From: Dichetophora obliterata
Taxonomy: Eukaryota > Arthropoda > Insecta > Diptera > Sciomyzidae
Assembly: GCA_963920525.1 (NCBI GenBank)
Contig: OY986438.1
Location: 181,850,888 to 181,914,887, forward strand
DNA length: 64,000 nucleotides
Direction of reading: 5' to 3'
Shown here: positions 23,125 through 33,394 of the stretch, in pieces
How positions within the stretch are numbered: position 1 is the stretch's first letter
How the letters are laid out: every line of letters starts with the position of its first letter
Notes under the pieces: model-generated
What the model was told of the DNA's origin: nothing
Seen by the model: only the letters and a program-made list of their open reading frames with translations
Databases searched by the model: none
Program-made: the position numbers and the translations under genes

Positions 23125-25807
23125 TTAAGTATTTAAGTTAACTAAAAGCAAATTTTCCAATGTCTTTGCTCTTAAATTATATCTTCTCTCACTAAATATA
23201 AAATGCAATGCAGAAAAGGCTCTTTCGACTGACACTTGCTTCGCCGGCACGCCAAACACAACCAAGGCTAACTCAAATATTTTTGGTGATTGGTATTGTA
23301 CGTTCTCTTCTAAAAATGTTAAAACTTTACTAGTTAACGGCAAACGCTTATGTAACGCTTCAAAATTTTCAATTTGGTTGTAAGTCTCGATGAGTTCTAT
23401 ACTCGATGTAGTTGGTTCATCTGAAGTTTCCACATCATCATTCACGATTTGGTCTATGAGTGCACTGAGAAATGAATATATACTATTATCATTTGTGTGT
23501 TGAGAAATGTTGAGTACAGATTCGTGCTGGACTACTGGAGACTGTGTTTCATTCTATAAGTAAATTCAAAATATAGAAAAGATATTGCGACTTAATCGCG
23601 GGTAGATTTAATAATGACACACAAACATAAACACGTGACCGGGAACATACACTAATGCAACATAAAACTTACTTTACAATTACAAAAAACTACATTTCAT
23701 CGAGATAACAAATGTTACGCACAATGATAAGGACATTTTGTACTGGACATATATTTCGATTCTTACTTGCTTAATAGTAAAAATGTGTTTCGCAATTTTC
23801 TTTAAATTTGCTTTTTGTGTATTTGATAAAAGTAAATTGAGGCGTGGATCCAAGTAAATTGCACTTGATAAAGTCACATTTTCTAGCAACATGTATTCGC
23901 GCATTTTAAGTGCTTCAAAACATTGTTTACTAATGTCACTGACATCTGCCTCACACTTTAATTTTAACTCCATCCACAACTTAAATAAATCAATTAAACC
24001 GAGATGTTCCTGCTGGAGCTTAACTGTAGTAATCCATACAGGCTCCAACCCTTTTACGTAACTTTCAATCCATTCACAATCAATTTCTAATTCTATCATT
24101 CCTTCGGCTATTATGAAATCTTTCACCTTAATTAATTTGGCCAGCATTATAAATGTGGAATTCCACCTGAAGGCAACATCAAGAGGAAGTATGATTTGAT
24201 TATGGTGATTTAAAATTCGCCTACAAAAGTTTGAAATTTTTAGTTACATTCTGAAATATCACAAACTAAAACATATGTGCATATATATGTATGTACAACC
24301 AACATTTCAGGGTTTATATTTACTTGATTTCCTTAGTGAAAATACTATATAAAAAGAAAGGCAAACACGCCAAATTTCCCAAAATATAGGGCAACCCCAT
24401 TAAAAAATGTTGGCCCAAATTTTCCAAATTTGATGCCAGAAAATTCTTGGTATGCAGTTTTTTAGAGTACAATTTAAATATGCTCTGTATGAATTTTCAA
24501 GTGGTTCTTATCAGTCGTTTAAATTTAACGTAACATTTTTTTAAATTAGGTTGCCTGATATTTTGGAGAATTTTGGGTGTTTGCTTTTTTCTTTTCTTTT
24601 TAAACAATATTTTCGCTAAGGAAATGAAGTATAAACCATTACAATTTGGGTAACATTGAGCTACAAAAGACAACATGAGAGTTGTTTGAGTCGATTGCGC
24701 TCAAGCGATTGCCAAACGATGAACTAGTATGAAAACGATTTTACAATTAATTTTGAGTTTTCACTCATATCGAACCACCCACATAACAACAAAATGGCTT
24801 TTGAGTTACCATATCATAGAGTAATACGTAAGTACTTACTTTTTTTTCCCCAAAACGCAAAACTTTTACTAATTTTCGTGCGTATTCAATTTTTGTGTGA
24901 ATATTTCTTTCTTTGTGTATATCTGTGACGCATAGTTGCAGCGTATGTGCAGCACAACGCACTGAGTGAATATTGGGAAATGAAATCGAATTTGGAATTT
25001 CTTCCATATTGTTATCTTCGTAATCAATGGCTTCTTCAATAGCTTCCTGATTCAAACATGCGACGGTTTTGATCATGTTCCACCCATTATCAGAAGTTAT
25101 ACTATACTTAGTATAGTAAAACTAATAACTACCAACAACTTTGAGCATATAAGTAAGATATTTACCTGTAAATTTGATTAAGTTCGATTTCAAATTCTTC
25201 AAAAATGTTCTTCAATATTTCTTTAATATATGAACTAGTATGTGTTTGGTCCAATCGGACCATTCCTATTGTTTTTATAATGATTTTTAGTGGATTTGTA
25301 ACAAAAAATTGCAAGTTCACACCAAGAATCGATCGTTCAAGTCGCGTTGCCGAATCAATTTTTAGTGACAATAGCTTTAATCAACTTTTTTATATCGCTT
25401 TTGATTTCTTCTGCTTTGGCGTTTACAAAATCCATTATGTTCCGAGAATTAATGGGTGTCATGTCGAGGCAGGTAAATATTGGATTTACAATATCGCAAA
25501 ACCCTTCACTATCAAATTGAATAAACGGTCGGCCACCCCTCGTTACGATTTTAATTATAGAAGCAATGAATTGATCCTTATCAACTTCATACGAAATTTT
25601 AATTTTTTTGTTGAACACTCCACTCTGTTCTTCGTTTACAATTAAATCGTTATCAAATATATCTCTGTGTTTGACTTTCAAATGCCTTTTTAAATTTGTC
25701 CCGTGGTTTCCACTTAAAATTGAATTGCAAAATTTACACTTTGACTTTGATGTTTGCGAATCAAACACAAAAAAACTTCGTACCAGTTCATTCGGTTTTC
25801 TACCCAT
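23125..25807 (-). pseudogene. hAT transposase, four exons, two probable 1-nt frameshifts
   Basis: Minus-strand exons: 25166-25807, 24840-25101, 23767-24220, 23125-23553. The introns (64, 619 and 213 bp) all start GT and end AG, with donors GTAAAT, GTAAGT and GTAAGA. Exon 1 has a BED zinc finger (CKFC...H....H) and D in LKIDSATR. Exon 2 starts in SITSDNGWNM (second D) and has the CAAHTLQL motif. Exon 3 has the RWNST motif. Exon 4 has the dimerisation end VERAFSALHFIFSERRYNL with the catalytic E. So all three catalytic acids are present, in about 595 codons. Two single extra A's break the frame: one near 25362-25370 (AAAGCT where AAGCT fits) and one in the A8 run ending exon 2 at 24840. They may be real decay or assembly errors. 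Confidence 0.85.
24350..24597. mobile_element. ~248-bp MITE inside intron 2 of the hAT gene
   Basis: The left arm AAAGGCAAACACGCCAAATT matches the inverted right arm AAAAGCAAACACCCAAAATT, and pairing continues through CCAAAATAT and GGCAACC to AAAAAATGTT, about 60 bp per arm. It accounts for most of the extra length of this 619-bp intron. Confidence 0.75.
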
Positions 25808-26055
25808 ATCTATTATTAGATTTATTTATTAATCACCCGCACAATTGCACACTTGCATTAAAAATAAACAACATGTAAAGTGCATGTGCGCACGTGGCTT
25901 GTGATCATTAAGTGAGCTTTATATTTTTCCCCTCCTTCGTATCCCTCACTTACTGAGCAGAATTTTTATATTGCAAACATAAAGGTTTTGCTCTGAGGGA
26001 AATGGAAAAAGCAATCTCTGATGGTTGATGGTTATTCAGGACCTCAGATATTTTC

Positions 26056-26637
26056 CGTTTCAAAGCAATTCAAAACAAAAAATAAGTTTTTAAAATTTAT
26101 CGATGATTATTTCTATAGGAAAGAAGTATATTCCAACGATCGATTTTTAAAAAACCATCTTGCAACGATCGCCGGAATGAGCGAAGGAAGATTTTGAAGA
26201 TTTTTCTTGAATCGCGTATTCATCGCTTGGGTGATGGAAAACCGATCCATCTTCCAACGATCGCCGAAATAAGTTCATATTTAAGGCTATTATACTTGTG
26301 GCAACCATATTTTTTTATTAGTTTAAAAGTCGCAAAATTCTTTTCTGAAAAGGTTGGGACTGAATGGCTTGGAAATTCCCCCCCAATTGATTCCAGTTAA
26401 ACGTATTTGGGCTAGGATGCATGAGTATGTGTTGCGACATTAAAAAAAAAAAAAAAAAAAAAACAAAGTAGCTTGCAGAGTTAAACAAAAGTGAAATTCG
26501 ATCACCGAGAAAGATGTGCATGTTTTGTGTGAAAGCTTCAGAATCAGAATAATTGATTGCAATGCAAGCGGACACTTCATACAAAATATTGAATTATTGG
26601 TAGTTGCAACATGAAATATGTATAGTTAAATAAAATA
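26056..26637. other. Spacer with A22 tract
   Basis: Contains CAACGATCGCCG(G)AAT repeated at about 26163 and 26252, and 22 A residues at 26442-26463. No gene seen. Confidence 0.4.
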
Positions 26638-26888
26638 CAGTAAAACTTCTCTAACTCGAACTTCTGTAACTCGAAATTCTACATAACTAGAAGTAAACCG
26701 AATTTTTTTTCAACTTGAACCGAAATCTCATTCGTATTAGGAAGACTTTCATGCATATTCATCTCCATAACTCGAATTTCTCTCACATACAACAGCTTTA
26801 ATATTTCTGTGTGTGTTGTAATTCGAAGAATTAACTTCGTAGGAACATCGCGCTACGACAGCATGAAACAAATATGTATAGCGTCTAT

Positions 26889-27128
26889 GTTGGGTTGCGT
26901 CGAAAGATATAACCCAATAAACATGTACCTTGGTGATCGGCTTGACCTCAAGTTGTGCTCCAGTTCGTTTCTTCAATCTCCAGTGCTGGAGATCAAGTTG
27001 ACTTCCACTTGATATCCAAGCCATTCTCCAGGGAAGTGGACCTTCGAACGCCAGTTGAGAAAAGGCTGGATCTCCACTTGATCTCCACTTCATCTCCAAG
27101 GTCTTTCTCTAACCGATCTCCAACCCAA
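26889..27128. mobile_element. Possible 240-bp MITE with CTCCACTTGATCTCC motif
   Basis: It starts with TTGGGTTG and ends with CAACCCAA. The inside repeats a TGGAGATCAAGT/ACTTGATCTCCA motif in both orientations. Similar motif-rich sequence reappears at about 27890-27985, so the boundary is uncertain. Confidence 0.45.
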
Positions 27129-27499
27129 AATGAAAAATAAATAGTTTCTTAAGAGAAAGCTTAAGAGAAAATAGTTTTAAACCTAATATTACACATTTTC
27201 ATATAATTATTTAAAATAGATTACATTATTATTCAAATACTAAATTGAAGCGTTTTGGTTGCATACATTAACTTTGTTCTTTAAAAGAAGACTTGTTTAC
27301 ACATTTTTATAAATTAATGAAAATATTTAATTTGATTTTTTCGCTTATTTTAAAAATAATATTAAATAAATAAATATATTCCAGTTCTACTCCTTCCTCC
27401 CGCTGAATGCAGCAATTGTTTATTTTCGGCTTTATTCCACAAACTTCCAATTTTGCACTGAATATTGAAACTTTCGCGAAATTTATTTTCTAAGCCATT

Positions 27500-27675
27500 C
27501 GAGGCTGAGATTTTGTTTTTGCATTTTTTGACTAAGGAGTTCAAAATACGTTTAATAAAAATTAAAAAAAATTATGTACGCGTGTGTCATAATCTGCACA
27601 TTTGCCTTTTATTTTTGCACTTTTGAACTGAGGAGTGCAAAATACGTTTAATAAAAATAAGAAAAATATTATTTA
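27500..27675. repeat. Direct repeat, ~105-bp period
   Basis: GAGTTCAAAATACGTTTAAT at about 27536 and GAGTGCAAAATACGTTTAAT at about 27641 lie in two diverged tandem units inside the pogo-like element. Confidence 0.6.
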
Positions 27676-28325
27676 AGCATGGGCCGCAAACTTATGCCTA
27701 ATTTGTTGCAGTTTCTACTTACTGTATTCACTTTTCTTTTATTATTTTGCTGTAATTCACAAATTCACTTTTCTACAAATTCCAACAAGAAACACAATAA
27801 CCAAAACAACCTAGTGTTGCCAGATACAAAATCAAATTATTTTGTTGACACTTCAACAGTATTGCCACTTTGAAAACTAATGCATCTCAAGCCAATTTCC
27901 AGCTCAACTACAAGTTGACTTGGAGAAATGAGTTGGAGATCAAGTGGAGGTTGAAGACTTTCTTTCCAAGCTTGGAGAAAAATATTTTTCTTGCTTGTTG
28001 GGAAAAGTTATTGTATATTGTGCTGTGTGTCTTTTGTTGGTATATGTTTTGTGTAAGTAAAGAGATTTTTTGAATTTGCAAGGAATGTGTGGCTCATTTT
28101 ACAGCATTCAAGAATATGCTTACTGACTTAACGACTTTATGAAAGTGATAAATCTGATGATGATGAAGTTGAAGATATTCCACTGCCAACAATTTTCGAA
28201 TGAAATCACTTCGCAGACAGAAATTAAAATATTTACATAATATTTTATTCTATAAATCGAATTTTCCGTAACTCGAAGTTAAATTCTGGTCCCTTGACAC
28301 TTCGAGTGAGGGAAGTTTCGCAGTA

Positions 28326-30107
28326 CAGACAAATTTTGATAAATTTCAATTTCGTGGTGTGCATAAACTATCGGACCACCCTATATAATAGCCAAATTTA
28401 ACAAAAAATAATTAAAATAAGTTTTAATTTAAGAGATATTTTTTTAAAGTCTTTTCATTATTCATTTGCTTATAAATTTTTGTTTTTAGTACTGTCAACA
28501 TATTTCAAATTTAAAACATTCATTAGCAAAAAATTTGATTTATTTTGTTTAAACATAGTGTAAAGTAAAAAAGCATTTTCAAAGTACACAAACCTGATTT
28601 TTTCAAAAACAAAAATAATTTTTTTTTATAGGTAATAATAATTTGCTGCATTTTTATGTTGATACTTCCTTTGAGCTAAAAGGAAATATGCAATAGATAT
28701 TTATTGTCGGTGACCCATAAAAACGTGTCATATCCATAAGTCATATCGTAGCTTTAATGAAGCATGCTATCAGGATCATTTTAACTGTCAACGATTGTTG
28801 AGTGATGATAGCGATTATAGCCCACACGCACAACCACAACAAAGACCACAGAAAATATTTATAAATCCCAAATAGCAGTGGATTAGCTTCGTAGCTTTTA
28901 ACAATTTTCTTCGCTACAAAGAAAAGCTATAAGATCGGCTAACGATCATAATCGAACTGGTTGGGCGGGCAGCAGCTGTCTGCGCGTAGATACATCATTC
29001 AATGTCAAAATTGGAGGAACAAAAATAGAGTTTTCAGAGTCTGCGATGTGAAAAAGAAGAAGAAGAAGAAAAATAACAATAAAGAAATTAATTCCAAGCA
29101 CTAGTTGCTGATGGCAAGAATGACCAATTTGAGTAAGTGGTCAGCTAGTCAAGCTATTCAAGTTGACTTAATTAATTTAATCTTTCTTTAATAAAAGTTA
29201 ACATTTATATGATATTTATTTAAAATTAAGTTGTTATGAAAATGTTATATAATGACGGTATTTTGTGCTGGCAACGGCCACGGCAGCGGTAACGGCGACT
29301 GCGACCCTCAGAAAATTAAGCGAACTCATAAAACTACTTGAAGCCACGTTGCCAGATTGAAAATGTTGAACATAAAAAATCAAATTACAAACCGTTAATA
29401 AAACTGCGGGCATTTACAGTTGGAAATGCAGCAACGATAGAATCTGATGCCAACTAACTTACTTACCGCAGGCAACAAAAATTGCAACAACAACAACAGC
29501 TACAAAGAACTGGCTTTAGTCACTATTGTTACCATTGTATGGCGACAATTTGCATAAAGTAACAATTTGCGTTTACATAGTGCAAAAAACGACAACAACA
29601 ACAAAAACAACAAGGTTTCTCCCTCTATGACAATTGACAACCAACACAGCAACACCAACCACAACGCGACCACAAAAGCCACAAAAAAAATAAGAAAAAC
29701 GCGCACCAAGAAAACTACTCAATTCAAGAGTAGCAAATAGCAAAAAAAAAAAAACAAAAAAAAAAACAAAAACGTAGGAAAAGCGGAAATTTTCTATTGG
29801 CAACATGCGGCGAAACATGGTCAAGTTCAGTGGAAAAAAAGCACATTTTCAACAACAATAGAAAAAGCAGGACAGTGAACAATGCAGGCTGGAGCACTCA
29901 ACAACACAATGCAACAGGTTGTGTTGGTTGCTACTACTGCTGTTGTCAGGTCCGCATCTAGGAGAGGTGTGAGGCGAAGGCAACAAGCTGTCACGGGCAC
30001 TGTTCTTGCAAGGGCTGAATGTAGTTGTTTGCTTATTTTTTAGTTCTCAAAAACTTTAGAACTTTTTTAAAACAATGTCATTTATGTTTATGACATTAAC
30101 GCTCACA
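28326..30107. other. Spacer, nothing firm
   Basis: Contains (GAA)n at about 29055-29070, CAA-rich tracts at 29480-29660 and A-rich runs at 29740. ORFs on the minus strand here are low-complexity artefacts of these tracts. Confidence 0.35.
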
Positions 30108-30173
30108 TGTTTTTTTTTCCATAACATCCTATTTACCAAAGAAAAATATCCATACAAGCTTTTGTTACATTAG
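30108..30173 (+). repeat. Flanking direct repeat, left copy
   Basis: TTTCCATAAC..., then ACCAAAGAAAA and ATACAAGCTT, lie just left of the element at 30185. The same series recurs right after that element at 30914-30970. This is far longer than a normal target duplication. Confidence 0.65.
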
Positions 30174-30184
30174 GTTAGGTTATA

Positions 30185-30911
30185 CACTCAAAAATATTTC
30201 TGTGTAAATATTATTAACAACTGCGTCCACTCTACGAATTTTATTCGTAGTTTTCAACCACGAATAGGATTCGTAGAATCGACATATATTAGTACATATT
30301 ACGAATATTTCATTCGTAAAAACGAAAAAAAAATTCTGTCTGAGCTGGGGCTTGAACCTCCGCTCTTTAGTTTACGGGCCGCGCACTCTACCAGTAGGCT
30401 ACAGTAACTTGACAATATACAGTTCCTTATGTTCTGTAGATATTCTACAAACAAGGCTAAACGATTTCGGTTTTCAATTTTTTAAACTACTAATAATTCC
30501 TGCATTCTACTAATTATTCGTACGGTCAGCCTACGAATGAATTGTTTCTACTAATATTATTTTTCATTCGTAAATAGTACAGAAGCATTAGTAAATATTC
30601 CGAATGTAATGAAAGAAATAACGAAGTTATTCGTACAAGAAATTTACGAATATTTTTATTTATATGTACACAATCATTATATGCACACAATGCACTAATG
30701 AATTGATTTATTTGTGTTAACGAATATCATTAGTATATAAATCAAATATATTCGTAGATACTACATCAGGCATTAGAAAGATTTTACGAATAAATTCGTA
30801 AAGATATCGCAATAAAAATACTTTGTATATTGCACGCATATTTGTAGAATGTACGAATATTTTGTTTACTAATATCATTCGTAGAAATTTTACTAATAAA
30901 TTTTTTGAGTG
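30185..30911. mobile_element. 727-bp motif-array element (TACGAAT)
   Basis: It is flanked by TA (30183-30184 and 30912-30913), with ends CACTCAAAAA and, inverted, CACTCAAAAAA. Inside, the heptamer TACGAAT or its complement ATTCGTA occurs about 15 times on both strands. A SINE-like head is inserted at 30334-30407. No coding content. Confidence 0.75.
30334..30407 (-). mobile_element. SINE family B, tRNA-like head only
   Basis: On the minus strand: CTACTGGTAGAGTGCGCGG (A box) then GAGGTTCAAGCCCC (B box) then AGCTCAGACAGAA, the same head and junction as the SINE at 10935-11247. The body is missing. Confidence 0.65.
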
Positions 30912-30913
30912 TA

Positions 30914-32020
30914 TGTTTTTTCCAATAACTTCATAATAACCAAAGAAAATTTTTTATACAAGCTTATGTGCTGGTTGGTCTAGTTAAGAGATATGTGACT
31001 TTAGAGCTCTAATTTAAGGTCTAATTCTAGAAAGTATATTTCTACGAATACGCTTTGCTAAATGACTGCTGATTCTAAGAATCAAATAAAACAAAAAAAA
31101 TTATTTTCTTAAATTTTGTGATCTGCTCATATCTTCTCCTTACAATAGTATTTTGACATACTTTGAATAGTAAATACTATTAAAAGACTTTAAATGTAAT
31201 AAACGTGTCAAAAAACTATCATAAACTTTTTGTTCACTGATATCAACTGCTATGACATTAACGGAATAAAATAGGTTTTATTGTAAATATTATATAATGT
31301 ACTTGTTGAGTTTTTAGTAATGCAGCTCAATTACTTTATAATAGTGATTTTTCTCTCATAACACCAGTCACAATCTGTGTAACACCGGCCACACATTAAA
31401 ATATTGAAAAAACTATTTCTGAAATATATTTCTTATAATAAATAATGCAGAAGCTAGTTGTCAAAAACTATGAAATTGACAGTAATTTAAATAATTTTTT
31501 AATAATTCTTGTTCGACTAAATTTCACAACCATTCAAAGTTAATTCAGATTTTTCAGTGACTAAATTGAAAATTACGGAAACATTGATAATGATTTTTAA
31601 AGTTATTTCCACTTATGGATAGACAAAAAACATAAAAGCCATTTTTTATGACTATAAGAAATTTAACAACTTTTATGAATGCTTAAATATTGATATTTTA
31701 AAAAGCTATAGCTGGTATCGGTTTAAATAAAATTTCTTTGAAATAACTTCTAATTTTGATATGACAAATAAAAAATTTTTAATTGTTTCCTTATTCCAAT
31801 AAGAGTGGCAAATGCAAATAATTTGATTTTTTTTTTCATATACATACTTGTGCAAACTTTAAGCCATGTGTGCCAGGGTTTATAAATCCGGTGTTGCTAA
31901 AATTTTGTATGCACTTTTTTTTATCAATTATAACAGCTTGAGCCCCTGTCCTGCTCTTTTAAAAATAAGGTAAACTTCAGTGATCACTGCTGCTCGTCAC
32001 TGGATCGTCTAAAATTAAAA
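30914..32020. other. AT-rich spacer, nothing recognised
   Basis: Begins with the right copy of the direct repeat that flanks the TACGAAT element. Nothing else seen. Confidence 0.35.
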
Positions 32021-32039
32021 GAAGGGATCATTAGTTAAT

Positions 32040-32435
32040 AAATAATGCTCCTGATGAACAAAGGGTTTTAAAAAATTTTGAATTTTCGAAAAATGGCGCA
32101 TCTTGAAAGGAAAAGTTGCTTTTTTTACCCAAATTTCATTCATATTTTCGGCTATAAAAAAATAATAGTAAAAAATCCTTCGTTCATCAGGAGAACAATT
32201 AAAAATAAGTGAAAAAAATTTCAAACTGATCGGTAAAGAAAAATAAAAAAAAGTTTATTATAGTTTATTTAATTAGTTTTTTTATTTTTTTTTTATATGC
32301 GGCATGTAAAAAATTTAAGTCTTAAATATCAACAATTTGTCTAAATAAATAATAATAAAGCTGTATAAATAATCGAAAAAAAAAAATCCTTCGTTCATTA
32401 GGAGGACAATTATGTATAGAATAAGTGAATGGTGT
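32040..32435. repeat. Repeated block with CTTCGTTCATCAGGAG
   Basis: AAAATCCTTCGTTCATCAGG at about 32172 and AAAATCCTTCGTTCATTAGG at about 32383 are direct copies, each followed by GACAATTA/GAACAATTA and AATAAGTGAA. An inverted partner, CTCCTGATGAACAAAGG, lies at about 32050. This is a small foldback with a duplicated arm. Confidence 0.6.
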
Positions 32436-32468
32436 TTAAAATGTTGTACCAATAAAATAAATATTACG

Positions 32469-32690
32469 ATGGCAGTGTTTTACTGGTTAGAGCTCGTTAT
32501 CCTTAGCTAAAAAACCTCGTTATCCCGGGTTCAAATTCCATCTGAGACAGAATGGTTTTTATTTGAATTAATATTTTTGTTTGGTCGCCACAAGCCTAAG
32601 AGAGTAAAATTTGTCTTTTAAAGCTTTTTGAGAACATGAGCCGTTCGGAGTCGACATTAAGCATGATTCTGAACTAAAAATATTAAGATG
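32469..32690 (+). mobile_element. tRNA-derived SINE, family B, copy 2
   Basis: The head TACTGGTTAGAGCTCG...CGGGTTCAAATTCC (A and B boxes) is followed by GAGACAGAA, then AAGAGAGTAAAATT, then GAGAACATGAGCCGTTCGG and AGTCGAC. Order and spacing are as in the copy at 10935-11247, in the opposite orientation. Confidence 0.78.
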
Positions 32691-32993
32691 TTTAAGTATA
32701 TTAAAGTGCTCCTAACTTGCATGGAGAAATTTTCTAAGCGTTTTTCTGGGCAGAAATATGACAACGAATTGTTTGCTTAATTAGCTACAAGTTATAAATT
32801 TCATGGCTTATCTCTAAGATTTTGATGTCCTTGGATACGTTTTACACTAATTATTGGTGAATATTATGAATGGAACAAAAAAAAAAAAAAATAAAAGAAA
32901 AATTAATTGATTCTCCATTTTTTCATTAAGCCTAAAAATGGTACATTTTTTGCTAGAATGCTAGAATGTTCTTGAACTCGCAAGCGTTGCAGA

Positions 32994-33290
32994 CATGGTA
33001 CAATAAAATCTGATAGGCTCACGACTAATTGTGCTCGCCTTCTCGCTATGAGTCTGTAAAAATCAGGCGTTTTTCTTTGACGGCTTCGGCGGTCGCGTTA
33101 TCAGTCGTGAGCTTACGTGGTTTTATTGTAGCATGCAAATAAATGTATTCCGTTTCGTTTTGACAGTATCGGGGGTTGCACTCTCAGTCATGAGCCTACT
33201 TGTTTTTATTGTACCATGCAAACTAATGTATTCCGTTTCGGCGGTCGCGCTCTCAGTAGTGAGCCTTCCTGGTTTTATTGTAGCATGATT
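32994..33290. repeat. Three tandem units plus one inverted unit
   Basis: Units carrying TCAGTCGTGAGC / TCAGTCATGAGC / TCAGTAGTGAGC then GGTTTTATTGTAGCATG start at 33101, 33184 and 33253 (spacings 83 and 69). An inverted unit, CATGGTACAATAAAATCTG then GCTCACGACT, lies at 32994-33030. Units include GCGGTCGCG, unusually GC-rich for the area. Confidence 0.75.
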
Positions 33291-33394
33291 TTTTGTATCT
33301 TTTGTGTTCTCTCTCACAAAACCTGATTTTACACAAAAATGTAAAATAATAAATTCTTTTAACTGCAACAACCCTTACCTGTTATGTGTTTATA

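Larger units (their letters stand above)
22345..26047 (-). mobile_element. Full-length hAT transposon (3703 bp)
   Basis: The left end CAGGGTTCGCAAATAACTG aligns without gaps to the inverted right end CTGAGGTCCTGAATAACC; about two thirds of the first 25 positions agree, ending in a shared CAACC. The flanking octamers are TTATTTTC (22337-22344) and ATATTTTC (26048-26055), 7 of 8 identical, as expected for a hAT 8-bp target duplication. Subterminal inverted blocks TTTCCCTC.GAG..AAACCTTTATG occur at about 22427-22449 and, inverted, 25980-26008. A 12-bp tandem array (CGGTTGTTTTTT) lies at 22553-22600. The transposase gene is on the minus strand. Confidence 0.8.
26638..28323 (+). mobile_element. 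Decayed pogo-like (Tc1/mariner superfamily) element
   Basis: TA flanks both ends (26636-26637 and 28324-28325). The terminal repeats CAGTAAAACTTCTCTAACTCG and, inverted, CTGCGAAACTTCCCTCACTCG agree at 18 of 23 positions, and TAACTCGAA recurs just inside each end. This TIR type is what I know from pogo/Tigger elements. Near the right end, plus-strand codons read YESDKSDDDEVEDIPLPTIFE (about 28138-28200), like the acidic C terminus of such transposases. The rest of the transposase is gone, replaced by at least one smaller element. Confidence 0.65.

Noticed and set aside
26442..26463. Poly(A) tail of a retrogene
   Set aside because: No coding or SINE/LINE sequence precedes the A22 run on either strand.
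29500..29824. Hydrophobic minus-strand ORFs that look like membrane proteins
   Set aside because: They are translations of A-rich and CAA-rich tracts, giving F/V/L runs.
30180..30970. Solo-LTR retrotransposon (direct repeats on both sides)
   Set aside because: Repeats lack TG...CA ends and the inside has no coding, primer-binding or polypurine signals; the inverted CACTC ends fit a DNA element better.
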